NCBI GenBank assembly: GCA_964542055.1
Contig: CAZITB010000072.1
Coordinates: 1-14,774, forward strand
Source of the DNA: CAZITB01 sp964542055
GTDB taxonomy: Bacteria; Planctomycetota; Phycisphaerae; Sedimentisphaerales; CAMDDF01
Length of the DNA: 14,774 nt
Direction of reading: 5' to 3'
Shown: positions 5,659 through 13,356 of the stretch, in pieces
Layout: each line of letters starts with the position of its first letter
How positions within the stretch are numbered: position 1 is the stretch's first letter
The notes under the pieces: model-generated
What the model saw: only the letters and a program-made list of their open reading frames with translations
What the model was told of the DNA's origin: nothing
Databases searched by the model: none
Made by a program: the position numbers and the translations under genes

Positions 5659-8109
5659 ATGCCTTCTAAAGAATATGTCAAATGGTTCGAAGAATTGAAT
5701 TCCGATGATGTTGCAATTGTTGGAGGTAAAAATGCATCATTAGGGGAAATGATAGCTACTTTAAAACAGGATGATATCAAAGTTCCTGATGGGTTTGCAA
5801 CTACTGCCCAGGCTTACAGGTTGTTTTTGGAAGAAAACGATTTAAATGATAAAATCAAAGATTTGCTAGGTCAACTGAGTGATGACAGGAAGAATTTAGA
5901 AAAGATCGGCAAGTCGATCAGGCGGGAATTTTATAAATCCAAATTTCCAAAAGAAGTTGCCCAGGCGATACGAGAAAGTTATGAGCGGCTTAGCGAAAAA
6001 TATGATACACAAGAAGTAGATGTGGCGGTTCGCAGCAGTGCCACTGCCGAAGATTTGCCCGAGGCGAGTTTTGCCGGACAACAGGAATCTTTTTTGAATA
6101 TTACAGGGTTCGACGAACTTTTAGAATCATGTAAAAAGTGTTATGCATCGCTGTTTACTGACAGAGCGATAAGTTACAGGATAGATAAAGGTTTTGACCA
6201 TCTCAAAATCGCACTCTCGGTAGGCATTCAGAAAATGGTGCGTTCGGATATGGAAAGTTCAGGAGTGATGTTTTCGATAGATACAGAGACGGGTTTTCCA
6301 AATGTTGTAGTTATAAACGCCGCTTGGGGATTGGGAGAAAATGTAGTCCAGGGTTCGATAAATCCCGATGAGTATGCGGTTTTTAAATCCCTTTTGCAGG
6401 AAAACCATTACAGGCCGATAGTTGAAAAAACCCTTGGCTCGAAATTGAAGAAGATGATCTACACTAAAGGGGGGTCGGAAACGACTAAAAATGTAGATAC
6501 TTCGAAAAAGGAAAGAAATTCGTTTGTTCTGGAAGATGATGAAATTTTGCAGCTTGCCAAATGGGCGGTTGTAATTGAGAAGCATTATAAAAAGGCGATG
6601 GATATGGAGTGGGCCAAAGATGGCGAAACGGGTGAATTGTTTATTGTACAAGCCAGACCCGAAACGGTTCAGTCGCAGAAAAAGGCGAGCATGCTGAAAT
6701 CATATTCGCTCAAGGAGAAAGGCAATGAGATTTTGAGGGGGTTGGCGATAGGGCAAGCGATCAAGTCCGGTAAGGTTCAAAAGATAAAAAGTCCCGATCA
6801 GATAGACCAGTTTGAAACTGATGCGATTTTGGTAACAGGCATGACCGACCCGGATTGGGTTCCGATCATGAAGCGGGCTTCGGGGATAGTTACAGACCAT
6901 GGAGGAAGGACTTCACATGCAGCGATAGTCAGCAGGGAACTGGGTATTCCCGCAATAGTGGGCTGTTCCGATGCTACCGAACAGCTGGAAGATGATCAAG
7001 AAGTAACCATATCATGCGCCGAAGGTGACCAGGGGATAGTCTATGAGGGCGAGCTTGAGTACGAAGAATCGGATATCAAGCTCGATGAAGTTCCCGATAT
7101 TGATACCAAGATAATGATAAACCTTGCAAGTCCGGCGGCGGCATTTCGCTGGTGGCAGCTGCCATGCAGCGGGGTAGGTTTGGCGAGGATGGAATTTATC
7201 ATCAACAATATTATCAAGATTCATCCGATGGCTTTGATCAAATTCGATGAACTGGAAGATAAGAAAGTCAAAAAGCAAATAGAAGAAATCTGCAAAGGTT
7301 ATAAAGATAAGCAAAGATATTTCGTTGAGAATCTCGCCAGAGGGATAGGTAAAATTGCGGCCTCTCAGCATCCTGCTGAAGTTATAGTCAGGATGAGTGA
7401 TTTTAAAACGAATGAGTATGCCAATTTGATCGGCGGTGAACAATTCGAAGCGAAAGAAGATAATCCGATGCTTGGATTCAGGGGAGCAAGCAGGTATTAC
7501 AGCGTTCAATATCGTGACGGATTCAAGCTGGAATGTGAAGCTATCAAGGAAGTGCGTGAAGTTATGGGCTTGAAAAATCTTGTAGTTATGATTCCTTTTT
7601 GCAGAACGGTCGAAGAGGCGGACAAGGTGATTGAAGTGATGAAAGAATACGGGCTGGAAAGAGGTAAGGAGGGTTTGCGAGTTTATGTGATGGCTGAGAT
7701 ACCTTCGAATGTAATTCAAGCCGATGAGTTTGCTCAGAGATTCGACGGCTTTTCGATCGGCTCGAATGATTTGACACAGCTGGTATTAGGGATCGACCGG
7801 GATTCTGAGCAGCTTTCGCATTTGTTTGATGCGCGTAATGAATCTGTAAAAAGAATGATACAAATGTTGATTGAAACAGCGCACAGCAATGAAAGCAAAG
7901 TTGGCATTTGCGGACAGGCGCCGAGCGATCATCCGGACTTTGCGGAATTTCTGGTCAAAAATGGGATAGATTCGATGTCGTTAAATCCTGACAGCGCAAT
8001 AAAAGTTATCAAGCGTATCGCTGAAATGAAGCCGGAATCTGGTAAACACAAAATCACAGAAGCAGGGACCAAGCTGGTCGATAAAATGAAACATATTGTA
8101 AAAAAATAG
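5659..8109 (+). CDS. ppsA: Phosphoenolpyruvate synthase
   Basis: An 816-residue cytoplasmic enzyme that converts pyruvate, ATP and water to PEP, AMP and phosphate, the entry to gluconeogenesis from pyruvate. The three expected parts are present: an N-terminal ATP-grasp region (GGKNASLGEM at 22-31; R125 in RSSATAEDLPEASFAG), a swivelling phosphohistidine domain (GGRTSHAAIVSRELG with catalytic H420) and a C-terminal PEP/pyruvate barrel (GSNDLTQLVLG, and C751 in GICGQAPS). The sequence follows PEP synthase rather than pyruvate phosphate dikinase in length and motifs. GGGAG lies 6 bases before the ATG. It is transcribed alone, divergent from block 2, and its stop codon lies two bases from that of the opposing glycosyltransferase gene. 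Within this stress-gene set it may restore PEP when sugar is scarce (inference). Confidence 0.96.
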   Translation: MPSKEYVKWFEELNSDDVAIVGGKNASLGEMIATLKQDDIKVPDGFATTAQAYRLFLEENDLNDKIKDLLGQLSDDRKNLEKIGKSIRREFYKSKFPKEVAQAIRESYERLSEKYDTQEVDVAVRSSATAEDLPEASFAGQQESFLNITGFDELLESCKKCYASLFTDRAISYRIDKGFDHLKIALSVGIQKMVRSDMESSGVMFSIDTETGFPNVVVINAAWGLGENVVQGSINPDEYAVFKSLLQENHYRPIVEKTLGSKLKKMIYTKGGSETTKNVDTSKKERNSFVLEDDEILQLAKWAVVIEKHYKKAMDMEWAKDGETGELFIVQARPETVQSQKKASMLKSYSLKEKGNEILRGLAIGQAIKSGKVQKIKSPDQIDQFETDAILVTGMTDPDWVPIMKRASGIVTDHGGRTSHAAIVSRELGIPAIVGCSDATEQLEDDQEVTISCAEGDQGIVYEGELEYEESDIKLDEVPDIDTKIMINLASPAAAFRWWQLPCSGVGLARMEFIINNIIKIHPMALIKFDELEDKKVKKQIEEICKGYKDKQRYFVENLARGIGKIAASQHPAEVIVRMSDFKTNEYANLIGGEQFEAKEDNPMLGFRGASRYYSVQYRDGFKLECEAIKEVREVMGLKNLVVMIPFCRTVEEADKVIEVMKEYGLERGKEGLRVYVMAEIPSNVIQADEFAQRFDGFSIGSNDLTQLVLGIDRDSEQLSHLFDARNESVKRMIQMLIETAHSNESKVGICGQAPSDHPDFAEFLVKNGIDSMSLNPDSAIKVIKRIAEMKPESGKHKITEAGTKLVDKMKHIVKK

Positions 8110-8111
8110 AG

Positions 8112-9392
8112 CTATTTATTTGCTTTTGTTTCACTTTGTACTGCATCAACGACAGCACTTGTAAGATTTGTGAATAAATCCCATTGAGTCTTTGCCAACT
8201 CGGTCGATTTCTTCCAGATTGATTCGTCCATATCTCTTTCCTGCATGTTGAGCGATTTCAATTGATGATAAACTTCGACCAAACTCATGACACAGTTTTC
8301 CATCGAAAATTCTTTTGCGGTTTCGAAAGCGTTTTCCTTGATTTTATTTTTATCTTGTTCACTTAGATTATAATATTTGTTGATGGCTTGGGCAAAGTCA
8401 TCTTCGCTTTCATTGTCGAGCATAAAACCGTTTTGACCATCTTTGAGAACTTCTCTTACTCCAGAAGCATCAATGGCGATAACGGGAACTTTTGCGGACA
8501 TTGCTTCGGTAAGTACCATACCCTGAGTTTCGCTTTTTGATGAGAAAACGAACAGATCCATTGCATGGTAAGCATCGATGGTTTCCTGACCGGTAAGTTT
8601 GCCGGCAAAATGTACCTGTTTCTGTAAACCATTTTCCTGGAAATGTTTTTGCATGGGTTCTTGAGAAGGACCGTAGCCGCCTACAAAGAAATGAGCGTGA
8701 TGGTTTTCTTTCAGGAATTTACTTACTGAACGTGTAAGAAACATTAAATTTTTTTCCTGGGCCAATCTTCCGATGTGACCAGCGAGAAAAGCATCTTCAG
8801 GTATATTGTGTTTCTCTCTGAAAGTCGATCCGTTACCTTTTGTGAATTTGTCCATTTCAACTCCGGTAGGGATAATGGAAATGGGAGTTTCGACACCCCT
8901 ACCTTTGAGGATATCGGCGACGCTTTGGCTTGGCGCGACGACCCTGTCGCATAGATTTGCATAGCCGGTGGAAAGGCTGATAACAAATTTTTTCATGTCA
9001 CCAAAGTCCACCGGTACATAGTGAGTGTAATCTTCGAACATCGTATGTTGAGTGAAAATCAGCGGTACAACGTACTTTTTTGAAAGTCTTACAGCCATAG
9101 ATCCCATCAAAAAAGGGTGATGGGAATGAATTACATCCGGCGTGAAATCCTTGAGATCGTTTTCGAGAAAATGCGGTATCGGCAGAACTACTGAGAAATC
9201 ACTTCCATTGAAATGCTGAATCGCAGGTACTCTTATGATATACGGGTCGCTGGAATTATCTTCTTTATATTCAGGGGCAATTACTTTTACATTATGTCCG
9301 TGTTTTCTTAGATACTTTGTAAATACAGCTACTGAATTTGCAACTCCGCCAACGTGCGGCAGATATGTATTCGTTACCATTAAAATATTCAT
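8112..9392 (-). CDS. GT4-family glycosyltransferase (lipid glycosyltransferase-like)
   Basis: A 426-residue GT-B fold retaining glycosyltransferase. The acceptor-domain start MVTNTYLPHVGGVANSV, the donor-binding HIGRLAQEKNL (206-216) and the E-x7-E motif (E288 to E296 in SETQGMVLTE) are intact. The segment QHTMFEDYTHYVP (115-127) resembles diacylglycerol glucosyltransferases and related membrane-lipid enzymes, so a sugar-nucleotide to lipid transfer at the membrane face is the best guess. After the second domain there is a helical, charged tail of about 45 residues (380-426) that is not part of the standard fold. The ATG overlaps the preceding gene's TGA (ATGA), indicating translational coupling to the glucosidase-like protein. 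Exact donor and acceptor are unknown. Confidence 0.9.
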   Translation of the reverse strand: MNILMVTNTYLPHVGGVANSVAVFTKYLRKHGHNVKVIAPEYKEDNSSDPYIIRVPAIQHFNGSDFSVVLPIPHFLENDLKDFTPDVIHSHHPFLMGSMAVRLSKKYVVPLIFTQHTMFEDYTHYVPVDFGDMKKFVISLSTGYANLCDRVVAPSQSVADILKGRGVETPISIIPTGVEMDKFTKGNGSTFREKHNIPEDAFLAGHIGRLAQEKNLMFLTRSVSKFLKENHHAHFFVGGYGPSQEPMQKHFQENGLQKQVHFAGKLTGQETIDAYHAMDLFVFSSKSETQGMVLTEAMSAKVPVIAIDASGVREVLKDGQNGFMLDNESEDDFAQAINKYYNLSEQDKNKIKENAFETAKEFSMENCVMSLVEVYHQLKSLNMQERDMDESIWKKSTELAKTQWDLFTNLTSAVVDAVQSETKANK

Positions 9393-11659
9393 TGCATCGG
9401 TTCCAAAGTTACTGAATTTCTATCATCTGTGACAGAAGTTTTTTTATACTGAGGTAAATTGATTTCGATTTCAGGCTTTTTATTTCGCCATGAAGCCTCC
9501 CAGTTTACATTTATTTTTTCCTGTTGTCTAGAAATATTTATAGTTACAGGTCCCCAGGAAGTCATCACGGGTCCTATTGAAATTTGCGGGGATTGCTCAA
9601 GCCAGCTTCTTGTTACTCCCAGGCCGATGATGAGTTTATTATCAGCTTCGACTGCGAAACTATTTATCATCAGTAACAGCCATTCAGCCGATGCCCATAC
9701 ATGCTGACCATCTCCCATGCACCCCATGCCGGTTCGAGGGTTAATAGCTTCTGGCCACTGGCCGGTCGGGCTTGCAAGATCGGCAATGGTATCGGTCAAA
9801 CCGGTAAATCTCATATCGCCGCTTCGCATCAGGACCTGCGCCAGCTCCATGGTCAGGTAAGGGTTGATACCTGAATGTTGTATGTCATGGAAGAAACCGC
9901 CTCTGAAAATACAATTGTTCATGAGGTAGTCCACGGTGTCGAGCATCCTTGGGTCTTTACTGTCGAAAATGTTGAGCGGATACGTTGCCGAAACCGAACC
10001 TATTACGCCCGAATCCAGTCTTCTATGAGGTGAAGCCGGAATGGCTTCTCTGCCGATCCTCTGCCGGCAAAGTTTGAGAGTTTTTTCTATACAGTCCAAC
10101 AGGTCATCCGCTTCATCTCGCAGTTCCTGGATTTTATCGTGATATTTAGAACCTTCCAGCAGATCGGCTGCCGCTTTCAAACCTGCTACTGACCAGAAGT
10201 CATCCCAATAATAATTGTCATTAGGGCCAAGGTGCTCAGCGCTGAAACCGGCAGGCAGCAGTCCTGCAGCGGGTTTGCTAGATGTTTTGGAAGTTCTTTT
10301 GCGTATGATCCACTTTGCTCCAGCATGGATCGATTTAAGCCAATCGTCTTTAGGTTTTTTTTCTGAAAGTTTACAGTATCTATCAATGACCCATAATGTC
10401 TGGCCGTTTGAATCCCATTCTCCCTGCTGGGAATGGAAGTAACCTAGTGAAGTTTGTTTTGGGAAAAAATTGTCGATCAATTGCTCTGCGCGTTTGTGCA
10501 AACCTACGCAAACCATAGCATAGACGATAAATGCCGCATCACGAAACCAGAAACGTTTATAGGTAAATGGTCCGGGATAGACATCTTTCGGGGAATGCAA
10601 AACTACGGATCGGACGGCAGCATCGAAAAGATATTGAAAGTTTTTATAATTTAGTTCGATCTTACATGCAGGTTCAACGGCGTTTTTCCAAAGCTGCATT
10701 TTTGCCGAAGGTTCAAAGTAACTTTTTGAGGTCTTTTCAACTCGATCTAAGAAGGGCAATGCAACTGAAACAACTCTTTCGGTATTCGGTTCAAGTTTGA
10801 ACAAAGCTGCAGCCGATGCCATACCTACATCACATTTAACTTTATTTTCATTTTTTCTGTTCAACAAATCCAAAGAAACGTCACCGTTTTTAAAATCTGA
10901 AATCAGCTGTTTGTCTGGGAGTTCGCTCAGAAAAATTTTATCTTTGTCGTTGATGTTCCATGAATAATCTTTTTCATTATATTCTAATGAATGAATGAAA
11001 GTGATCCCTTCAGGATTGTACGGTCTTACGGAAACCCCAAGCCAGGCAGGTTTATTTGAATTTGCCTTCAATTTCATACAGCACACCCGTTGCGAGTCGC
11101 AAAGTTCAAGTTTGGCTTGATTGCTAAGTTCAAGGTTATCTGTTTTCGAAATGGTTGTAGCCGAAAGGTTGTCATCCTCGAAATCCCATTTCTGCTCTAC
11201 GCCCTGATTCATTCTTGAAGGATAGAGATTTTCGCCGTCATCGGAAACTATCCATGCATCGACTGACCAGCTGTCCCAGTATGGCATGACCAAACCTCTC
11301 GGATCAACTACCGGAAACTCAGAGTATCCCGGCAAACCTACCGCAGTCCAGTTTCTGGCAGAGAGATTTATTTGAGTTAAGGAAAAGGCGCGTGGGATAA
11401 AGGCTTTGTTAGCGGGATCGAATTGCTGATTAACCCAGAAAGGCCATACCCAGTCGAGATTGTGGTGGATTACTCGGCTGTTGATAAGGCCGCGGGCATG
11501 GAGCACCACGCCAGCGCGGACAAGTTCTATCGGTTCGTTTACCTCAGAAGGCTGTGAAAAACTCCTTAATCGGGAAATGATTGCAATCGGGTCCATGAAA
11601 CCGTGAGTACGTGCCAATCTTCTTACTATGTATTTTACTGGTAACCATTTAAGCCACAT
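9389..11659 (-). CDS. Six-hairpin glucosidase-like protein (glycogen debranching/amylo-alpha-1,6-glucosidase type)
   Basis: A 756-residue protein without a signal peptide. Residues from about 340 to 680 look like an (alpha/alpha)6 barrel as in glucoamylases, trehalases and the glucosidase domain of debranching enzymes. Key stretches are RFWFRDAAFIVYAM (D374), EWDSNGQTLW, YYWDDFWSVAGL and GQWPEAINPRTG (E637), then WASAEWLLLM. D374 and E637 are candidate acid/base residues by position, which is inference. The first 340 residues are beta-rich and the last 80 also look beta-stranded. No GH family can be assigned by eye. The ATG lies 3 bases after the stop of the VTT-protein gene and the stop overlaps the glycosyltransferase start, so the three genes form one operon. 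It could trim or process the glycan built by the glycosyltransferase, or act on storage glucan. Confidence 0.72.
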   Translation of the reverse strand: MWLKWLPVKYIVRRLARTHGFMDPIAIISRLRSFSQPSEVNEPIELVRAGVVLHARGLINSRVIHHNLDWVWPFWVNQQFDPANKAFIPRAFSLTQINLSARNWTAVGLPGYSEFPVVDPRGLVMPYWDSWSVDAWIVSDDGENLYPSRMNQGVEQKWDFEDDNLSATTISKTDNLELSNQAKLELCDSQRVCCMKLKANSNKPAWLGVSVRPYNPEGITFIHSLEYNEKDYSWNINDKDKIFLSELPDKQLISDFKNGDVSLDLLNRKNENKVKCDVGMASAAALFKLEPNTERVVSVALPFLDRVEKTSKSYFEPSAKMQLWKNAVEPACKIELNYKNFQYLFDAAVRSVVLHSPKDVYPGPFTYKRFWFRDAAFIVYAMVCVGLHKRAEQLIDNFFPKQTSLGYFHSQQGEWDSNGQTLWVIDRYCKLSEKKPKDDWLKSIHAGAKWIIRKRTSKTSSKPAAGLLPAGFSAEHLGPNDNYYWDDFWSVAGLKAAADLLEGSKYHDKIQELRDEADDLLDCIEKTLKLCRQRIGREAIPASPHRRLDSGVIGSVSATYPLNIFDSKDPRMLDTVDYLMNNCIFRGGFFHDIQHSGINPYLTMELAQVLMRSGDMRFTGLTDTIADLASPTGQWPEAINPRTGMGCMGDGQHVWASAEWLLLMINSFAVEADNKLIIGLGVTRSWLEQSPQISIGPVMTSWGPVTINISRQQEKINVNWEASWRNKKPEIEINLPQYKKTSVTDDRNSVTLEPMQ

Positions 11660-11662
11660 AAT

Positions 11663-12388
11663 TTACTCGTATTTAACTTTGTTGTTTAGGTTCAAGTATC
11701 GCGTTTTATATTTCTTAACAAGTATTTTTCGTATAACCAAACTTATGCCCAGAAAAGAGATTATCAATGCGAATGCTATGATAACTTTGGGTGTGAAAAG
11801 CTGATTTACTGATTTAATATTTAAAAGCTGTTTGCCGGCGAAGCTAAAGACCAAAATCCCCGGAAGAGAGGCAACCGCCGTGGTCCAAAGAAAGGTTTTT
11901 AATCTAACCTTAGTAAGCCCAGCCAGGATGTTTATCAGGATGTAGGGCATCATCGGGATCAAGCGAACTATTAAAAGATAAATGTAGCCGTTTCTGTCTA
12001 AATCTCTATTGAAAGCAGCCAACTGATCTTTCCATTTTACCTGCACCCAATTACCGGCAAACTTTCTACTTACGATAAAAGAAATAGCAGCTCCGGAAGT
12101 GGCGGCGGCATCTACATAAAGGGCGCCCAGCAAAGACCCGAAAAGGTATCCTGCCAAAAGAGTAAGCACAGCAGCGGCAGGAAACCATAGGTTTATAAAA
12201 ACGAATACGGCAAAGAAAATAACAACTGTTGCAAAATAGTTTTGTTGGGTCATAACTTTAAGATCGCCGGCGAAATTCTGAATAGAAGATAAAGAAAAGT
12301 TTTCACTTATCCCGGAAATCTTCAAAACAAATAATATCCCTGCTGCTATAATTAGAAAGATCGCCAGTTTTTTTATTATATCATCCAT
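11663..12388 (-). CDS. VTT-domain (TVP38/TMEM64, DedA-related) membrane protein
   Basis: A 241-residue integral membrane protein. Hydrophobic segments lie near 7-24, 52-78, 80-105 (re-entrant type), 135-157, 165-186 and 201-222. The VTT signatures GYLFGSLLGALYVDAAATSGAAISF (80-104, given by position) and VRLIPMMPYILINILAGL (141-158) are clear, and the C-terminus is basic and cytoplasmic by the positive-inside rule. DedA-superfamily proteins move or scramble phospholipids and polyprenyl-phosphate carriers. Its place as first gene of an operon with a lipid-type glycosyltransferase fits a role in handling the lipid or carrier, but this is inference. The ribosome binding site is weak (CAGG, about 9 bases before the ATG). 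Its upstream region carries the shared 13-base element. Confidence 0.88.
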   Translation of the reverse strand: MDDIIKKLAIFLIIAAGILFVLKISGISENFSLSSIQNFAGDLKVMTQQNYFATVVIFFAVFVFINLWFPAAAVLTLLAGYLFGSLLGALYVDAAATSGAAISFIVSRKFAGNWVQVKWKDQLAAFNRDLDRNGYIYLLIVRLIPMMPYILINILAGLTKVRLKTFLWTTAVASLPGILVFSFAGKQLLNIKSVNQLFTPKVIIAFALIISFLGISLVIRKILVKKYKTRYLNLNNKVKYE

Positions 12389-12421
12389 AGTTGCCTGAAA
12401 TAATTTCCATTTCCTTACTTT

Positions 12422-12441
12422 TTATAAAGAAATATTTATAA
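12422..12441 (-). repeat. AT-rich inverted repeat upstream of the VTT-protein gene
   Basis: TTATAAA (12422-12428) and TTTATAA (12435-12441) are perfect 7-base arms around GAAATA. It lies just downstream, in the minus direction, of the 13-base element at 12446-12458. The superoxide reductase operon has a similar order: element, then AT-rich inverted repeat. Chance is possible in such AT-rich DNA. Confidence 0.35.
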
Positions 12442-12445
12442 AATT

Positions 12446-12458
12446 TAAATAAGGAAAA
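12446..12458 (-). promoter_or_regulatory. Candidate promoter element upstream of the VTT/glucosidase/glycosyltransferase operon
   Basis: Minus-strand TTTTCCTTATTTA, identical to 3255-3267, 58 bases upstream of the gene start. It is flanked by ATTCG on the upstream side and TTTTATA on the downstream side, as at the other site. Confidence 0.4.
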
Positions 12459-12477
12459 GCCTCGAATCAATCAAGTA

Positions 12478-12505
12478 TTTACCTTGTTTTATTATACCAG
12501 ATAAT
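12478..12505 (+). promoter_or_regulatory. Candidate promoter of the DNA glycosylase/P-type ATPase unit
   Basis: TTTACC (12478-12483) and GATAAT (12500-12505) with a 16-base spacer resemble -35 and -10 boxes at 4 of 6 and 5 of 6 positions. This predicts a leader of roughly 40 bases. The first 13 bases, TTTACCTTGTTTT, also match TTTTCCTTATTTA at 10 of 13 positions. Confidence 0.35.
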
Positions 12506-12550
12506 GCTCTAAGCTGTTGTAAGTTATGAATTTGCAAAAATGGGATAAAA

Positions 12551-13333
12551 ATGCCTGAACTACCAGATGTTGAAATTTTTAAAGATTATTTCAACTCCAC
12601 CGCTTTGCACCACAAAATAGCGGAGGTGGAGGTTTTGCAAAATCGCTTGCTTGAGAATATCAGCAAATCGAAATTTGAAAGCAGTTTTAAAAATAAGAGT
12701 TTCAATAAAGCTGATCGATATGGCAAACATTTATTGGCCGAATTGAATAAACAGGAATATCTGCAACTTCATTTTGGAATGACAGGATTTTTGAAGTATT
12801 TCAAAAAAGAAGACGAAAAGCCCAGGCATACGGTTTTGCTTATAAAATTTTCAAATGATTACAATTTAGCTTTTGCGTGTCAGCGATTGCTGGGCAAGAT
12901 AAGTTTAGAAAACAGCATAGAAGAATTTAGAAAAAGAAATGATCTTGGCATTGATGCGATGGACATAAGCATCGAAAAATTTAAAGAAAAAATAAACAAG
13001 ACAAATAAAGCGGTCAAATCCTTGCTTATGGATCAAAGTGAAATTGCCGGAATTGGAAATATATATGCAGATGAAATATTGTTTAAATCTAAAATCAATC
13101 CTAAAAAGTCCAGCAAGGATATCAGCGACAAAGAAATCGAGCGAATCCATAAAAATATCAGCAGAGTCTTATCTTACGCCATAGAACATAAAGCAAATCC
13201 AAAAGATTTTGCCAGATCATACCTTTTACCAAATCGCAAGAAAGGCGAAAATTGTCCTCGATGCAAGAGCAATTTAAATACGGAAAAAATTGCAGGTCGA
13301 ACGACTTATTATTGTCCACAATGTCAAACCTAA
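12551..13333 (+). CDS. mutM: Formamidopyrimidine-DNA glycosylase (Fpg/MutM-like)
   Basis: A 260-residue bifunctional DNA glycosylase/AP lyase for oxidised purines such as 8-oxoguanine. The N-terminal catalytic PEL motif (P2, E3) follows the initiator Met. K59 (DRYGKHLL), M77 (FGMTG), the helix-two-turn-helix with N170 (GIGNIYADE), and a C-terminal zinc finger (C235, C238, C255, C258) with R250 (GRTTYYC) are all present. The usual RRFG loop reads RLLG (112-115), replacing the aromatic residue that helps fill the lesion gap, so specificity may differ. The protein ends two residues after the last cysteine. GGGATAA precedes the ATG. The ATPase gene follows after 23 bases, so the two are probably co-transcribed. 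A Nei-type member is less likely given the zinc finger and PEL start. Confidence 0.9.
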   Translation: MPELPDVEIFKDYFNSTALHHKIAEVEVLQNRLLENISKSKFESSFKNKSFNKADRYGKHLLAELNKQEYLQLHFGMTGFLKYFKKEDEKPRHTVLLIKFSNDYNLAFACQRLLGKISLENSIEEFRKRNDLGIDAMDISIEKFKEKINKTNKAVKSLLMDQSEIAGIGNIYADEILFKSKINPKKSSKDISDKEIERIHKNISRVLSYAIEHKANPKDFARSYLLPNRKKGENCPRCKSNLNTEKIAGRTTYYCPQCQT

Positions 13334-13356
13334 AGTTAATTGCAACAGAGAATGAT

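Noticed and set aside
7012..7719. 235-codon open frame on the minus strand
   Set aside because: It is opposite ppsA, has no family features and no ribosome binding site, and is explained by codon bias of the real gene.
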